A stretch of 52,242 bases of DNA, from NCBI GenBank assembly GCA_038212095.1, contig JBBQUW010000020.1, positions 1 to 52,242 on the forward strand, given 5' to 3'. The DNA comes from JAICYJ01 sp038212095 (GTDB lineage: Bacteria > Actinomycetota > Thermoleophilia > Gaiellales > JAICJC01). A model generated the notes under the pieces. That model had not been told where the DNA came from. It did no database searches and saw nothing but the letters and a program-made list of their open reading frames with translations. The position numbers were made by a program, and so were the translations under genes. Shown here one piece after another: positions 33,369 to 41,708 of this stretch (position 1 is its first letter; each line of letters starts with the position of its first letter).

Positions 33369-33448
33369 CGGTGAACGCTACCCGCTCACGGCCTGTTGCC
33401 GGATCGAGGGCGGGCGGTGGCTGAGCGAGTGACCGGTGTGGTCAGGGC

Positions 33449-33485
33449 GGTGCCAGGCACCGTGCCTGGCACCGTGCCTGGCACC
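33449..33485. repeat. Three tandem 12-bp palindromic GTGCC(A/T)GGCACC units
   Basis: One unit with central A (33449-33461, arms GGTGCC and GGCACC) is followed by two identical units GTGCCTGGCACC (33462-33473 and 33474-33485). Each unit is itself a palindrome, so the array can fold on either strand. It lies in the 182-bp gap between the hypothetical gene (start 33368) and the end of the bicupin gene; the rest of the gap shows nothing clear. Confidence 0.9.
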
Positions 33486-33550
33486 GCCGGAGGCTCAGCG
33501 CGTTCCGAACTGCGCCTCGAGGTTCGCATGGATGCGTGCGACGGCGCCGC

Positions 33551-34333
33551 TCACACCGTCTCGGCGGCCGGCGCCGGGTAGGCGCGGCCGGGAACGCCGT
33601 CGAACGCGACCAGCAGCGTCCCCTGGGAGATCGATACCGCCGCGCGCCGCGCACCGGGCTCGACCAGCACAAACGTCCCGGCGGGGGCATCGACAGTCTC
33701 GCCCTCGACCGTGAACGCAGCATCACCCGCGACGACCAGGTACAGCACCTCGGCGGTCGTCTCCACTCGCTCGCCCTCGATCAACTGTTCGCCCTCTCCG
33801 GCCGCGCGGGCCGCGATGCCGAACGAGCGCACCCCAAGCTCGTCGCCGAGCCGCTGCCAGCCGGCGCCGGACGCAACCTCACCGGCGTGGACGATGCGGT
33901 AGCCATCGCGGCGTCCCGGCCGCAGCGCGTCTCCCTCATGCACGGGATCCGGGCCGCCACCGCCGTCCCAGTCGGGCGGCACGTACACCGCTCCCGCCCG
34001 TGCCCCGACCATCAACACCACGGTACCGCCGGCCCGTGCGGCCGCCTCGCGGAACGCCGCCGGCTCGACCCAGACCAATGTGCCGGCGGCGGCCTCGAAC
34101 TCGGCCTCGTCGACGGTGAAACGGGCGGTGCCGCGAAGCACCAGGTAGACCTCCTCGTCGCAGGTCGCTGCCTCGGTGTGCGGCTCGACCACCCGATCAC
34201 CGGCGTCACCGACGGTGGCGTTGGCGCCAAAGGAGCGCAGGCCGAGGTGGTGGCGGATCGACTTCCAGGACGGTTCCCACTCGGGGTTCACCGCGCCGAT
34301 CTCATCCAGGTGCGCAGCCCGATGGCGGCTCAT
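33551..34333 (-). CDS. Bicupin domain protein
   Basis: About 260 residues with two cupin barrels. The first (about 30-115) contains VVEPHTEAATCDEEVYLVLRGTARF and GTLVWVEP. The second (about 165-255) has ETTAEVLYLVVAGDAAFTVEGETVDAPAGTFVLVEPG. The first keeps candidate metal-ligand His and Glu residues; the second lacks the usual His pair, so only one site may bind metal. Substrate unknown. The start is the ATG at 34333; a TTG directly before it is 6 nt from TAGGAT. It lies between clpC and the radA group, separated from clpC by a strong terminator. Confidence 0.8.
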   Translation of the reverse strand: MSRHRAAHLDEIGAVNPEWEPSWKSIRHHLGLRSFGANATVGDAGDRVVEPHTEAATCDEEVYLVLRGTARFTVDEAEFEAAAGTLVWVEPAAFREAAARAGGTVVLMVGARAGAVYVPPDWDGGGGPDPVHEGDALRPGRRDGYRIVHAGEVASGAGWQRLGDELGVRSFGIAARAAGEGEQLIEGERVETTAEVLYLVVAGDAAFTVEGETVDAPAGTFVLVEPGARRAAVSISQGTLLVAFDGVPGRAYPAPAAETV

Positions 34334-34380
34334 CAAGTACGGATCCTACCCACTGGCCGCGAACCAGAGTCCCGAAACGT

Positions 34381-34410
34381 CGAAGGGGAGCCGCTAACGG
34401 CTCCCCTTCG
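34381..34410 (-). terminator. Strong terminator hairpin downstream of clpC
   Basis: A perfect 13-bp stem (CGAAGGGGAGCCG and its complement) with loop CTAA, 22 bp past the clpC stop. It separates clpC from the bicupin gene on the same strand. No T-tract. Confidence 0.8.
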
Positions 34411-34432
34411 AGTCACCTCGATCGTTCCGTGG

Positions 34433-36988
34433 CTACTCGGCGTCGGCCGGAACGTCCTGCTCGGCGTCGACAGCCTCTCCGCCCGACTCGGCCGGCCCCT
34501 CGGCCGGCACCAGGTCGACGGGCGGCGCGTCCGGGACATCGACCGGCTCGATCACCTGCAACGAGACCTCGTCATCTCCCTCCACGTGATCGACCAGCAC
34601 GGTCGACCCAGGCTTCAGGTTGCGGGCCAACACGAAGTCGGCCAGCGGGTCCTCGATGAAGCGCTGGATCGCTCGCCGCAGCGGTCGGGCGCCCATGGTC
34701 GGGTCGTAGCCGCGCTCGACCATCATGTCCTTGGCCGAGTCGGTCAGCTCGATCGAGACCTCGTGCACCTTCATCTGCTCGCGAAGTCGCTTCATCAGCT
34801 GGTCGACGATGCTCTTGATCTCCTCCTTGGACAGCTTGTGGAAGACGATCACCTCATCGATGCGGTTGAGCAGCTCGGGGCGGAACACCTTCTTCAGCTC
34901 GCCCATGATGCGGCTCTTCATGTCGTCGTAGGAGACGCCGAGATCGTCCTCCTCGACGCCGAAGCCCAGCGAGCTGTTCTTGGCGATCGAGGCGGCCCCG
35001 ATGTTGGAGGTCATGATCACGATCGTGTTCTTGAAGTCGACGTGGCGACCCTGGGCATCGGTGAGGCGCCCCTCCTCCAGCATCTGGAGCAGGATGTTGA
35101 ACACGTCCGGGTGCGCCTTCTCGATCTCGTCCAGCAGCACCACCGAGTACGGCTTGCGCCGCACGGCCTCGGTCAGCTGGCCGCCCTCGTCGTAGCCGAC
35201 GTAGCCTGGAGGGGAGCCGACCAGCCGGGACACGGCGTGCTTCTCCATGTACTCCGACATGTCGACCTGGATCATCGCGTCCTCGTCGCCGAACAGGAAC
35301 TCGGCCAGCGTGCGGGCCAGCTCGGTCTTACCGACGCCGGAGGGGCCGAGGAAGATGAACGAGCCGGTCGGCCGCTTGGGATCCTTGATGCCGGCGCGTG
35401 CCCGGCGGATCGCCTTCGAGACGGCCTCGATCGCCACGTGCTGGCCGATCACCCGCTTGTGCAGCTCCTCCTCCATCCGGATAAGCTTCTGCGACTCGGC
35501 CTCGGTCAGCTTGAACACCGGGATGCCAGTCCACATCGAGACGATGTCGGCGATCTCCTCCTCGGCGATCTGAGCCTGGTCGGCCTCGCCGGAGGACTTC
35601 CAGTTGTCCTCCATCTCGCGCTTCTTGAGCGTCAGCTTGCGTTCGCTGTCGCGGAGGTTCGCGGCCTTCTCGAACTCCTGCGACTCGATCGCGGCCTCCT
35701 TCTCCTTGCGCACCGTCTCGATCTCTTCGTCGAGCTCCTTGTGCACGGGAGGAGCGGTCATCAGCTTGATGCGCATGCGCGACGCGGCCTCGTCGATCAG
35801 GTCGATCGCCTTATCGGGCAGCTGCCGCTCCTGGATGTAGCGGGATGACAGCTCCGCCGCCGCCTGCAGCGCCTCATCGGTGATGCGGACGCGGTGATGG
35901 GCCTCGTAGCGGTCGCGCAGCCCGCGCAGGATCTGCACGGTGTCATCGATCGAGGGCTCTTCGACCTTGATCTGCTGGAAGCGCCGTTCCAGGGCCGAAT
36001 CGCGCTCGAGGTACTTGCGGTACTCGTCGAGCGTGGTCGCGCCGATCGTCTGCAGCTCGCCGCGGGCGAGCGCCGGCTTCAGGATCGAGGCGGCATCGAT
36101 CGCACCCTCGGCAGCACCGGCGCCGACCAGGTTGTGCAGCTCGTCGATGAACAGGATGATGTCGCCGCGCTGGCCGATCTCCTTCATCACTTTCTTGAGC
36201 CGCTCCTCGAACTCGCCACGGTACTTCGATCCGGCCACCAGGGCGGCCAGGTCGAGCGTGTAGATCTGCTTGCCCTTGAGCAGCTCCGGCACCTGGTTGC
36301 CCGAGATGCGCTGAGCGAGGCCTTCGACGACGGCGGTCTTGCCGACGCCGGGCTCGCCGATCAGCACCGGGTTGTTCTTGGTGCGGCGCGACAGGATCTG
36401 CATCACTCGCTCGATCTCGTTCTGGCGTCCCACAACCGGGTCGAGCTTGCCCTCAGTGGCGAGCTTGGTCAGATTGCGGCCGAACTGATCGAGCAGCTTG
36501 GAGCTCTTCTGCCCCTTCTCCCCCGTCGTGCCGGCGCCCTGCGTGCGGCGGCCGGGACCTGACAGCATGCGGATGATCTCGTTGCGGATCTTCTCGGCGT
36601 CCGCGTCAAAGTCGAGCAGGATGCGGGCGGCCACGCCCTCGTTCTCGCGCACCAGTCCCAGCAGGATGTGCTCGGTGCCAATGTAGTTGTGTCCCAGTGA
36701 CAGCGCTTCGCGAAGCGCCAGCTCCAGCACCTTCTTGGCGCGCGGCGTGAACGGGATCTGGCCGGTGGTGACCTCGTCACCCTGGCCGACGATGCGGGCG
36801 ACCTGCGCGCGCACCTCCTCCACGGTGATGTCGAGCGAATCGAGCACGCGCGCGGCGAGACCCTCTTCCTCGCGCAGCAGGCCGAGCAAGATGTGTTCGG
36901 TGCCGATGTAGTTGTGCTTGAGCGTGCGTGCCTCGTCCTGTGCAAGGACGACGACCTGTCGGGCACGCTCCGTAAATCGTTCGAACAT
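34433..36988 (-). CDS. clpC: ATP-dependent Clp protease ATPase subunit ClpC
   Basis: An 851-residue Hsp100 unfoldase. Two Clp N repeats (about 1-145) each contain HNYIGTEHILLGL. AAA1 has Walker A GEPGVGKT and Walker B ILFIDELHNL. The middle domain has a UVR-like segment (AAIESQEFEKAANLRDSERKL), which marks ClpC rather than ClpB. AAA2 has GPSGVGKTELA and VVLLDEIEKAHPDV. A Gly/Phe loop (LGFGVEED) for ClpP contact is present. A strong AAAGGGGG site precedes the ATG at 36988. No ctsR, mcsA or mcsB lies before it, unlike Firmicutes, so its heat-shock control must differ. Confidence 0.97.
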   Translation of the reverse strand: MFERFTERARQVVVLAQDEARTLKHNYIGTEHILLGLLREEEGLAARVLDSLDITVEEVRAQVARIVGQGDEVTTGQIPFTPRAKKVLELALREALSLGHNYIGTEHILLGLVRENEGVAARILLDFDADAEKIRNEIIRMLSGPGRRTQGAGTTGEKGQKSSKLLDQFGRNLTKLATEGKLDPVVGRQNEIERVMQILSRRTKNNPVLIGEPGVGKTAVVEGLAQRISGNQVPELLKGKQIYTLDLAALVAGSKYRGEFEERLKKVMKEIGQRGDIILFIDELHNLVGAGAAEGAIDAASILKPALARGELQTIGATTLDEYRKYLERDSALERRFQQIKVEEPSIDDTVQILRGLRDRYEAHHRVRITDEALQAAAELSSRYIQERQLPDKAIDLIDEAASRMRIKLMTAPPVHKELDEEIETVRKEKEAAIESQEFEKAANLRDSERKLTLKKREMEDNWKSSGEADQAQIAEEEIADIVSMWTGIPVFKLTEAESQKLIRMEEELHKRVIGQHVAIEAVSKAIRRARAGIKDPKRPTGSFIFLGPSGVGKTELARTLAEFLFGDEDAMIQVDMSEYMEKHAVSRLVGSPPGYVGYDEGGQLTEAVRRKPYSVVLLDEIEKAHPDVFNILLQMLEEGRLTDAQGRHVDFKNTIVIMTSNIGAASIAKNSSLGFGVEEDDLGVSYDDMKSRIMGELKKVFRPELLNRIDEVIVFHKLSKEEIKSIVDQLMKRLREQMKVHEVSIELTDSAKDMMVERGYDPTMGARPLRRAIQRFIEDPLADFVLARNLKPGSTVLVDHVEGDDEVSLQVIEPVDVPDAPPVDLVPAEGPAESGGEAVDAEQDVPADAE

Positions 36989-37121
36989 CCTCGTGCCCCC
37001 TTTCTTTTCGCTCGTTCTACCTGTGGACGCTGAAGTTACCGAACGCCGAATGCCGGCCCGTCAAATCGTCCACGCAAGCGCTTCGGTTCTGACAGTCCGG
37101 TCCGGAGAGTGAGACGAGGCA

Positions 37122-37127
37122 AGTATA
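37122..37127 (-). promoter_or_regulatory. Probable -10 box in the clpC upstream region
   Basis: TATACT on the minus strand, a near-consensus -10, lies about 135 bp before the clpC ATG within the 229-bp gap after lysS. The -35 region is poor. It predicts a leader of about 125 nt. No CIRCE, HAIR or CtsR-type repeat was seen in the gap. Confidence 0.4.
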
Positions 37128-37217
37128 TCACCGCGGCCTTCCCGGTCTCCTTCGCGCGAGCCGGAGTCGTGGCCGTGTATTCGGCGTTCTGGCGCGCGCG
37201 CTTGAGCCCCACTTCAC

Positions 37218-38696
37218 CTAGCCGTGCTCAGGCGACTGAACGGACGCCTGGGGCCGCAGCGCCGGGAACAGGATTACCTCGCGGATCGAGCGCCTGTCCA
37301 GCAGCAGCATCATCAGCCGGTCGATGCCGATGCCGACGCCGCAGGTGGGCGGCATGCCGTACTCCAGCGCGAGCAGATAGTCCTCGTCCATCGGCTGCGT
37401 CTCGTCGTCCCCCGCCGCCGCCGCCCGCAGCTGCTCCTCGAACCTGGCCCGCTGCTCCAGCGGGTCGTTCAGCTCGCTGTAGGCGTTGGCGATCTCCATC
37501 CCGTTGCAGAATGCCTCGAACCGCTCCACCAGCTCCGTGCTGCCGGCCACGCGCTTCGAGAAGGGCGAGAGCTCGACCGGGTAGTCGGTGATGAACACGG
37601 GCGCCGTGGTGCGCGCCTCGACGTAGTGCGAGAGCAGATGGTCGACGGCCTTGGCCCAGGTGTGATCGCCCGAGGTGTCCAATCCCTGCTCGCGCATGAA
37701 CGCCACCAGCCGGTCGCGGTCACGATCCGCCATCGGATCGATGCCGGCCTCGTCGATGATCGCCTGGCGCAGCGGTCGGCGCGGCCAGGGCGGCGTCAGA
37801 TCGACCGAGCTGCCGGCGGCCGCACCGGCCCGCGAGACGACCTTCTCGACCAGCGCCATGCCGTCCCGGTAGTCGGCGTAGGCCTGGTACCACTCGAGCA
37901 TCGTGAACTCGGGGCTGTGCTTGAAGCTGACGCTCTCGTTGCGGAAGTCCTTGCCCAGCTCGTAGACCCGCTCCAGGCCGCCCACGATCAGCCGCTTCAG
38001 GTACAGCTCGGTGGCGATCCGCAGAAACAGCGTGCGCTCGAGCTCGTTCGATGTGGTGGTGAACGGCTTGGCCGCGCCGCCGCCGTAGATCGGCTGCAGC
38101 ACCGGCGTCTCGACCTCGACGAAGCCCTCCTCGTCCAGCGCGGCCCGGATCGCGGTGATCGCCCGCGAGCGGGCGGTGGCGTCGGCCCGCGACTCCTCGC
38201 TCGTGATCAGGTCGACGTAGCGGTGGCGGTAGCGCTGCTCGGTGTCGGTCAGGCCGTGCCACTTCTCCGGCAACGGGCGTAGGCACTTGGCCAGCAGCTG
38301 CCACTCATGCACCCGCAGCGAGAGCTCGCCGCGACGGCTCTGGAACACCTCGCCCTCGACGCCGATCACGTCGCCCAGGTCGGTCTCGCCGAACAGCTCG
38401 TAGCGCGGCGTCACATCGAGGGTCGCGTGCAGCTGCAGGCGAGCACCGGCGTCCATCAGGTCGAGGAACATCGCCTTGCCGTGTCCGCGCCGGCCCATCA
38501 CGCGTCCCGCCACCCGCACCCGCTCACCCGTCTCGATGCCCGCGTCGAGGTGGTCGAACCGGCGTCGCACCTCGCCGATCGGAACGCGACGCTCGAAGGT
38601 GGTCGGATACGGCTCGCCGCCGGCGATCCGAACCGCCTCCACCTTCGCGATGCGATCGGCGCGGATCTGCTGCTCGGTGCTGATCGGCTCGGTCAT
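37218..38696 (-). CDS. lysS: Lysyl-tRNA synthetase, class II
   Basis: A 492-residue synthetase. The OB-fold anticodon domain (about 55-150) is followed by the class II catalytic core: motif 1 around GFVEVETPVLQPIYGGGAAKPF, motif 2 FRNESVSFKHSPEFTMLEWYQAY, and motif 3 GVGIGIDRLMMLLLDRRSIREVILFPALRP. All are intact and the length is normal. TAGACT lies 8 nt before the ATG at 38696. greA lies 47 bp upstream on the same strand. Confidence 0.96.
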   Translation of the reverse strand: MTEPISTEQQIRADRIAKVEAVRIAGGEPYPTTFERRVPIGEVRRRFDHLDAGIETGERVRVAGRVMGRRGHGKAMFLDLMDAGARLQLHATLDVTPRYELFGETDLGDVIGVEGEVFQSRRGELSLRVHEWQLLAKCLRPLPEKWHGLTDTEQRYRHRYVDLITSEESRADATARSRAITAIRAALDEEGFVEVETPVLQPIYGGGAAKPFTTTSNELERTLFLRIATELYLKRLIVGGLERVYELGKDFRNESVSFKHSPEFTMLEWYQAYADYRDGMALVEKVVSRAGAAAGSSVDLTPPWPRRPLRQAIIDEAGIDPMADRDRDRLVAFMREQGLDTSGDHTWAKAVDHLLSHYVEARTTAPVFITDYPVELSPFSKRVAGSTELVERFEAFCNGMEIANAYSELNDPLEQRARFEEQLRAAAAGDDETQPMDEDYLLALEYGMPPTCGVGIGIDRLMMLLLDRRSIREVILFPALRPQASVQSPEHG

Positions 38697-38743
38697 GGAG
38701 GCGCAGTCTACGAGACTGGGGCCGAGGTAGAGCCTGCGCGCGG

Positions 38744-39220
38744 TCAGGCCGCCTTGATGCCGACGATCTGCAGCTTGATCGGCCCGGACGGCGCGGCCAC
38801 CTCGACCACGTCGCCCTTCTTGTGGCCCAGCACCGCGCTGCCCACCGGCGACTCGTTGGAGAGCCTGCGGTTGCCCGGGTCGGCCTCGGCCGAGCCGACG
38901 ATCTCGTACTCGTCCGTCTCGCCCTCGTCGACGTACTTGACCTTGACCTTGGAACCGATCGAGACAACGTCCTTCGGGATGTCGCTGGTGTCGATCACGC
39001 GCGCCGAGCGGAGCTGCTCCTTCATCTTGGCGATCCGCGACTCCAGCAGGGCCTGCTCGTTCTTGGCGTCGTCGTACTCGGAGTTCTCGGAGATGTCACC
39101 GAACTCGCGCGCCGACTTGATCCGCTCCGCAACCTCGCGACGCTTCACCGTCTCGAGCTCTTCGATCGTCGTCTTCAGCTTCTCGAAGCCGGCCTGTGTG
39201 AGGATGACGTCCTTGTCCAC
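38744..39220 (-). CDS. greA: Transcription elongation factor GreA
   Basis: A 158-residue factor that stimulates RNA cleavage by backtracked RNA polymerase. The N-terminal coiled coil (about 8-75) contains REFGDISENSEYDDAKNEQALLESRI with the acidic tip. The C-terminal FKBP-like domain (about 80-155) has GSKVKVKYVDEG, RRLSNESPVGSAVLGHKKGD and VEVAAPSGPIKLQIVGI. The start is a GTG at 39220 with site AGGGGAAG. TATATT about 46 nt upstream is a good -10 box. Confidence 0.95.
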   Translation of the reverse strand: MDKDVILTQAGFEKLKTTIEELETVKRREVAERIKSAREFGDISENSEYDDAKNEQALLESRIAKMKEQLRSARVIDTSDIPKDVVSIGSKVKVKYVDEGETDEYEIVGSAEADPGNRRLSNESPVGSAVLGHKKGDVVEVAAPSGPIKLQIVGIKAA

Positions 39221-39265
39221 GAGAGCTTCCCCTACCTGTGGTTGTCGACCCGTGCCTGAGCCGCG

Positions 39266-39271
39266 AATATA
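39266..39271 (-). promoter_or_regulatory. -10 box of greA
   Basis: TATATT on the minus strand about 45 nt before the greA GTG, in the 182-bp divergent gap shared with the dihydrouridine synthase gene. The -35 region is indistinct. Confidence 0.45.
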
Positions 39272-39293
39272 CGAGAAACGGCACCCGCCAAAC

Positions 39294-39315
39294 CGCTGAT
39301 TTGCAGCGATTTTTT
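39294..39315 (+). terminator. Intrinsic-type terminator with T6 tract in the greA/dus gap
   Basis: CGCTG-ATTTG-CAGCG followed by A and TTTTTT is the only hairpin noticed here with a clear T-tract. On the plus strand no gene ends here: it faces the dihydrouridine synthase gene 87 bp downstream, so it would stop antisense transcripts leaving greA or act on a leader. On the minus strand the A-tract lies upstream of the greA promoter. Confidence 0.5.
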
Positions 39316-39402
39316 ATGTGGCAGATACCGCAGGACGCAGGAGTGTAGCTGTCCTGTGTGCCGCTCGTCAAGCCACGATCGGCCTGCACTACGCTTCGAC
39401 TC

Positions 39403-40470
39403 ATGCCCGAGCTCTCCTCCAGCTGGTCGATCGGCCGGGTCACGATCCCCTCCCGCATCGTGCTGGCGCCGATGGCGGGCGTCTCGGTGCAGGCATTTCG
39501 CCGACAGGGGCGCCGGTTCGGCGCAGGGCTGGTATGCAGCGAGATGGTCTCGTCGTGCGGTCTCTCGTACGGCAACGAGCGCACGCTCGGCTATCTGCGC
39601 ATCTCGAGCGACGAGCACCCGCTGGCAGTGCAGATCTTCGGGTCGGAGCCCGAGCGAATGGCGGAGGCGGCCCAGATGGTCGTGGCGGCCGGAGCGGACA
39701 TCGTGGACATCAACTTCGGCTGCCCGGTGCGCAAGGTGACCAAGACCGGCGCCGGCGCGAGCGCGCTTGAGGATCACGAGCTGGCGGCCGCGGTCGCCGG
39801 CTCGGTCGTACAGGCGGTGGACGTGCCGGTGTCGGTGAAGATGCGCCGCGGCCTTCGCAACGGATCGCGGGCGGCGCTGGAGCTCGGCCCCAAGCTCGAG
39901 GCGGTCGGCGTCGCAGCCCTGACGCTCCATCCGCGCAGCGCGCAGCAGATGTACACCGGATTCGCCGACCACTCACTGACCACCGAACTGGTGGAGCGCG
40001 TCGGTATACCCGTGATCGCCTCCGGGGACATCACCGATCACGGATCCGCCACCCGCGTGTTGCACGAGACCGGCGCGGCGGCCGTGATGGTCGGACGCGG
40101 CGCGCAGGGTCGCCCCTGGACGCTGCGCGAGCTGGCAGAAGGCGAGCCGCAGCATCCGCTGCCGGCCGAGGTGGTGGCCGAGCTGGCCAGGTTCATGCGC
40201 GAAGTGGTGCGTGAGATGGGCGAAGAGCGTTCGGTCGGATTCCTGCGCAAGTTCTACGGCTGGTACCTGCGTGGGCTGGACGGCGCGAAGGAGCTGCGGG
40301 TGCGGATGACCCAGGCCGCGAGCGTGGAGCTGGCCGAGGCAGCGCTGCTCGACGCCTGCCCCGAGGCCGTGCCGCTGATGGCGGCGGCGGAGGCCGAGAT
40401 GGCGCTGCTGCCAGACAGCGACGACGACCGGCTGCTCGACCTGCCGATCTCGATCTACGGCGGTGGTTGA
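39403..40470 (+). CDS. dus: tRNA-dihydrouridine synthase (DusB-like)
   Basis: A 355-residue flavoenzyme that reduces uridines in tRNA. The TIM barrel (about 10-245) starts IVLAPMAGVSVQAFR and has the catalytic Cys in DINFGCPVRKVTKTGAGASAL, SVKMRRG, LHPRSAQQMYTGFADH and GSATRVLHETGAAAVMVGRGAQGRPW, which bind FMN. The helical tRNA-binding domain (about 250-335) includes KFYGWYLRGLDGAKELR. The ATG at 39403 follows TACGCT by 7 nt; the frame is open 15 codons upstream. The dus-lysS linkage is the same as in Bacillus, but here the gene is on the opposite strand. Confidence 0.94.
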   Translation: MPELSSSWSIGRVTIPSRIVLAPMAGVSVQAFRRQGRRFGAGLVCSEMVSSCGLSYGNERTLGYLRISSDEHPLAVQIFGSEPERMAEAAQMVVAAGADIVDINFGCPVRKVTKTGAGASALEDHELAAAVAGSVVQAVDVPVSVKMRRGLRNGSRAALELGPKLEAVGVAALTLHPRSAQQMYTGFADHSLTTELVERVGIPVIASGDITDHGSATRVLHETGAAAVMVGRGAQGRPWTLRELAEGEPQHPLPAEVVAELARFMREVVREMGEERSVGFLRKFYGWYLRGLDGAKELRVRMTQAASVELAEAALLDACPEAVPLMAAAEAEMALLPDSDDDRLLDLPISIYGGG

Positions 40471-40500
40471 GCCTGTCCGATCGCTAGCATCCGGCTGCCG

Positions 40501-41703
40501 ATGAGCGAGAACGACCAGCAGCCCCCACACGGCCGGCGTCTCTCCCGGCGAGCGCTGCTGGGAATGACCGGCGCGGCCGGGGGCGCCGTGCTGCTGGGAG
40601 CGGGGGGATACGTCGCCACGCGCAACGACGGCTCCCCCTCGCCGGCGCCCGGCGCGGCCATGGAGCCATTTCACGGCATCCACCAGGCCGGCATCACCTC
40701 CAAGCAGCAGAAGTACCTCCAGCTGGCCGCGTTCGACGTGGCCGCGACCGGCCGTGATGGACTGCGGGCGCTGGCCAGACGGTGGACGGACACCGCGGCC
40801 GCCCTGGCCGCCGGAAAGGGCAAGGAGCCGTATGCGCCGGCCCGGCTGACCGTCACGCTCGGACTGGGGCCGAGCGTGTTCACTGATCGCTTCGGGCTGG
40901 CGGGCATGCGCCCTGCGCCGCTCGTCGACATCCCGCCGTTTCGCCACGACCAGCTCGACCCGGCCTACGTGGGCGGAGATCTCTGCCTGCAGGTCTGCTC
41001 CGACGACCAGCACACCGCGCTGCTGGCGATCCGCGACCTGATCTCAGCAGCCGGCGGCGCGGCCAGCGTGCGCTGGCGCCAAGCCGGGTTCACCCGCGAC
41101 CCGCTGCCAGGCGAGCAGGGCGGCACCCCGCGCAACCTGTTCGGCTTCAAGGACGGCACCAACAACCTCGATGCGACCGACGACGCGCGCATGCGACAGA
41201 ACGTGTGGGTGGCGGCACAGGATGGCCCCGCCTGGATGGCCAACGGCAGCTACCTGGTGGTGCGGCGGATCCAGATGGACGTGGACGGCTTCCTGCACGA
41301 GGACGTGTCCGAGCAGCAGCGAGCGGTCGGTCGGCAGAAGGCCACCGGCGCACCGCTAAACCAGTCAGGCGGCGAGTTCCAGCCGGTCGACCCCAGCCGC
41401 CAGCCGCAGGACACGCACATCATGCGCGCCAACCAGCGCGGGCCGGGCAGCGAGCGCGAGCGGATCCTACGCCGCGGCTACAACTACGCCGACGGCTACG
41501 ACGCCGAGGTCAGCATGCAGACCGGCGGACTGGTGTTCATGGCCTACCAGCGCGACCCGCGCCACCAGTTCCTCGCCATCCAGCGCCGGCTCGCCCACTC
41601 CGACCGGCTCCAGCACCACGTCTTCCCGCATGGCAGCGCGATCTTCGCCATCCCTCCCGGCACCGAGCCGGGCGGGTACGTGGGCGAGACGTTGCTGGCC
41701 TGA
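40501..41703 (+). CDS. Dyp-type peroxidase with Tat signal (EfeB-like)
   Basis: A 400-residue haem peroxidase. A twin-arginine signal (about 10-42), LSRRALLGMTGAAGGAVLLG, predicts folded export. The Dyp fold has the catalytic GXXDG motif in FGFKDGTNN and the proximal haem His in the QDTHIMRANQRGP region, and ends with RLAHSDRLQHHVFPHGSAIFAIPPG. Members oxidise dyes or aromatics, or take part in iron uptake as EfeB, but no efeU or efeO is beside it, and no encapsulin gene either. The ATG at 40501 starts 30 bp after dus. Convergent with coaX, 5 bp between stops. Confidence 0.93.
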   Translation: MSENDQQPPHGRRLSRRALLGMTGAAGGAVLLGAGGYVATRNDGSPSPAPGAAMEPFHGIHQAGITSKQQKYLQLAAFDVAATGRDGLRALARRWTDTAAALAAGKGKEPYAPARLTVTLGLGPSVFTDRFGLAGMRPAPLVDIPPFRHDQLDPAYVGGDLCLQVCSDDQHTALLAIRDLISAAGGAASVRWRQAGFTRDPLPGEQGGTPRNLFGFKDGTNNLDATDDARMRQNVWVAAQDGPAWMANGSYLVVRRIQMDVDGFLHEDVSEQQRAVGRQKATGAPLNQSGGEFQPVDPSRQPQDTHIMRANQRGPGSERERILRRGYNYADGYDAEVSMQTGGLVFMAYQRDPRHQFLAIQRRLAHSDRLQHHVFPHGSAIFAIPPGTEPGGYVGETLLA

Positions 41704-41708
41704 GCCGC

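Noticed and set aside
33396..33714. Short plus-strand frames through the GTGCC repeat encoding PGTVPGT repeats
   Set aside because: Frames exist only because the 12-bp repeat has no stops; no ribosome-binding site or family.
33536..35848. 770-codon plus-strand frame antisense to the bicupin and clpC genes
   Set aside because: Mirrors the codon structure of clpC; the product is rich in His, Leu and Arg and has no domain.
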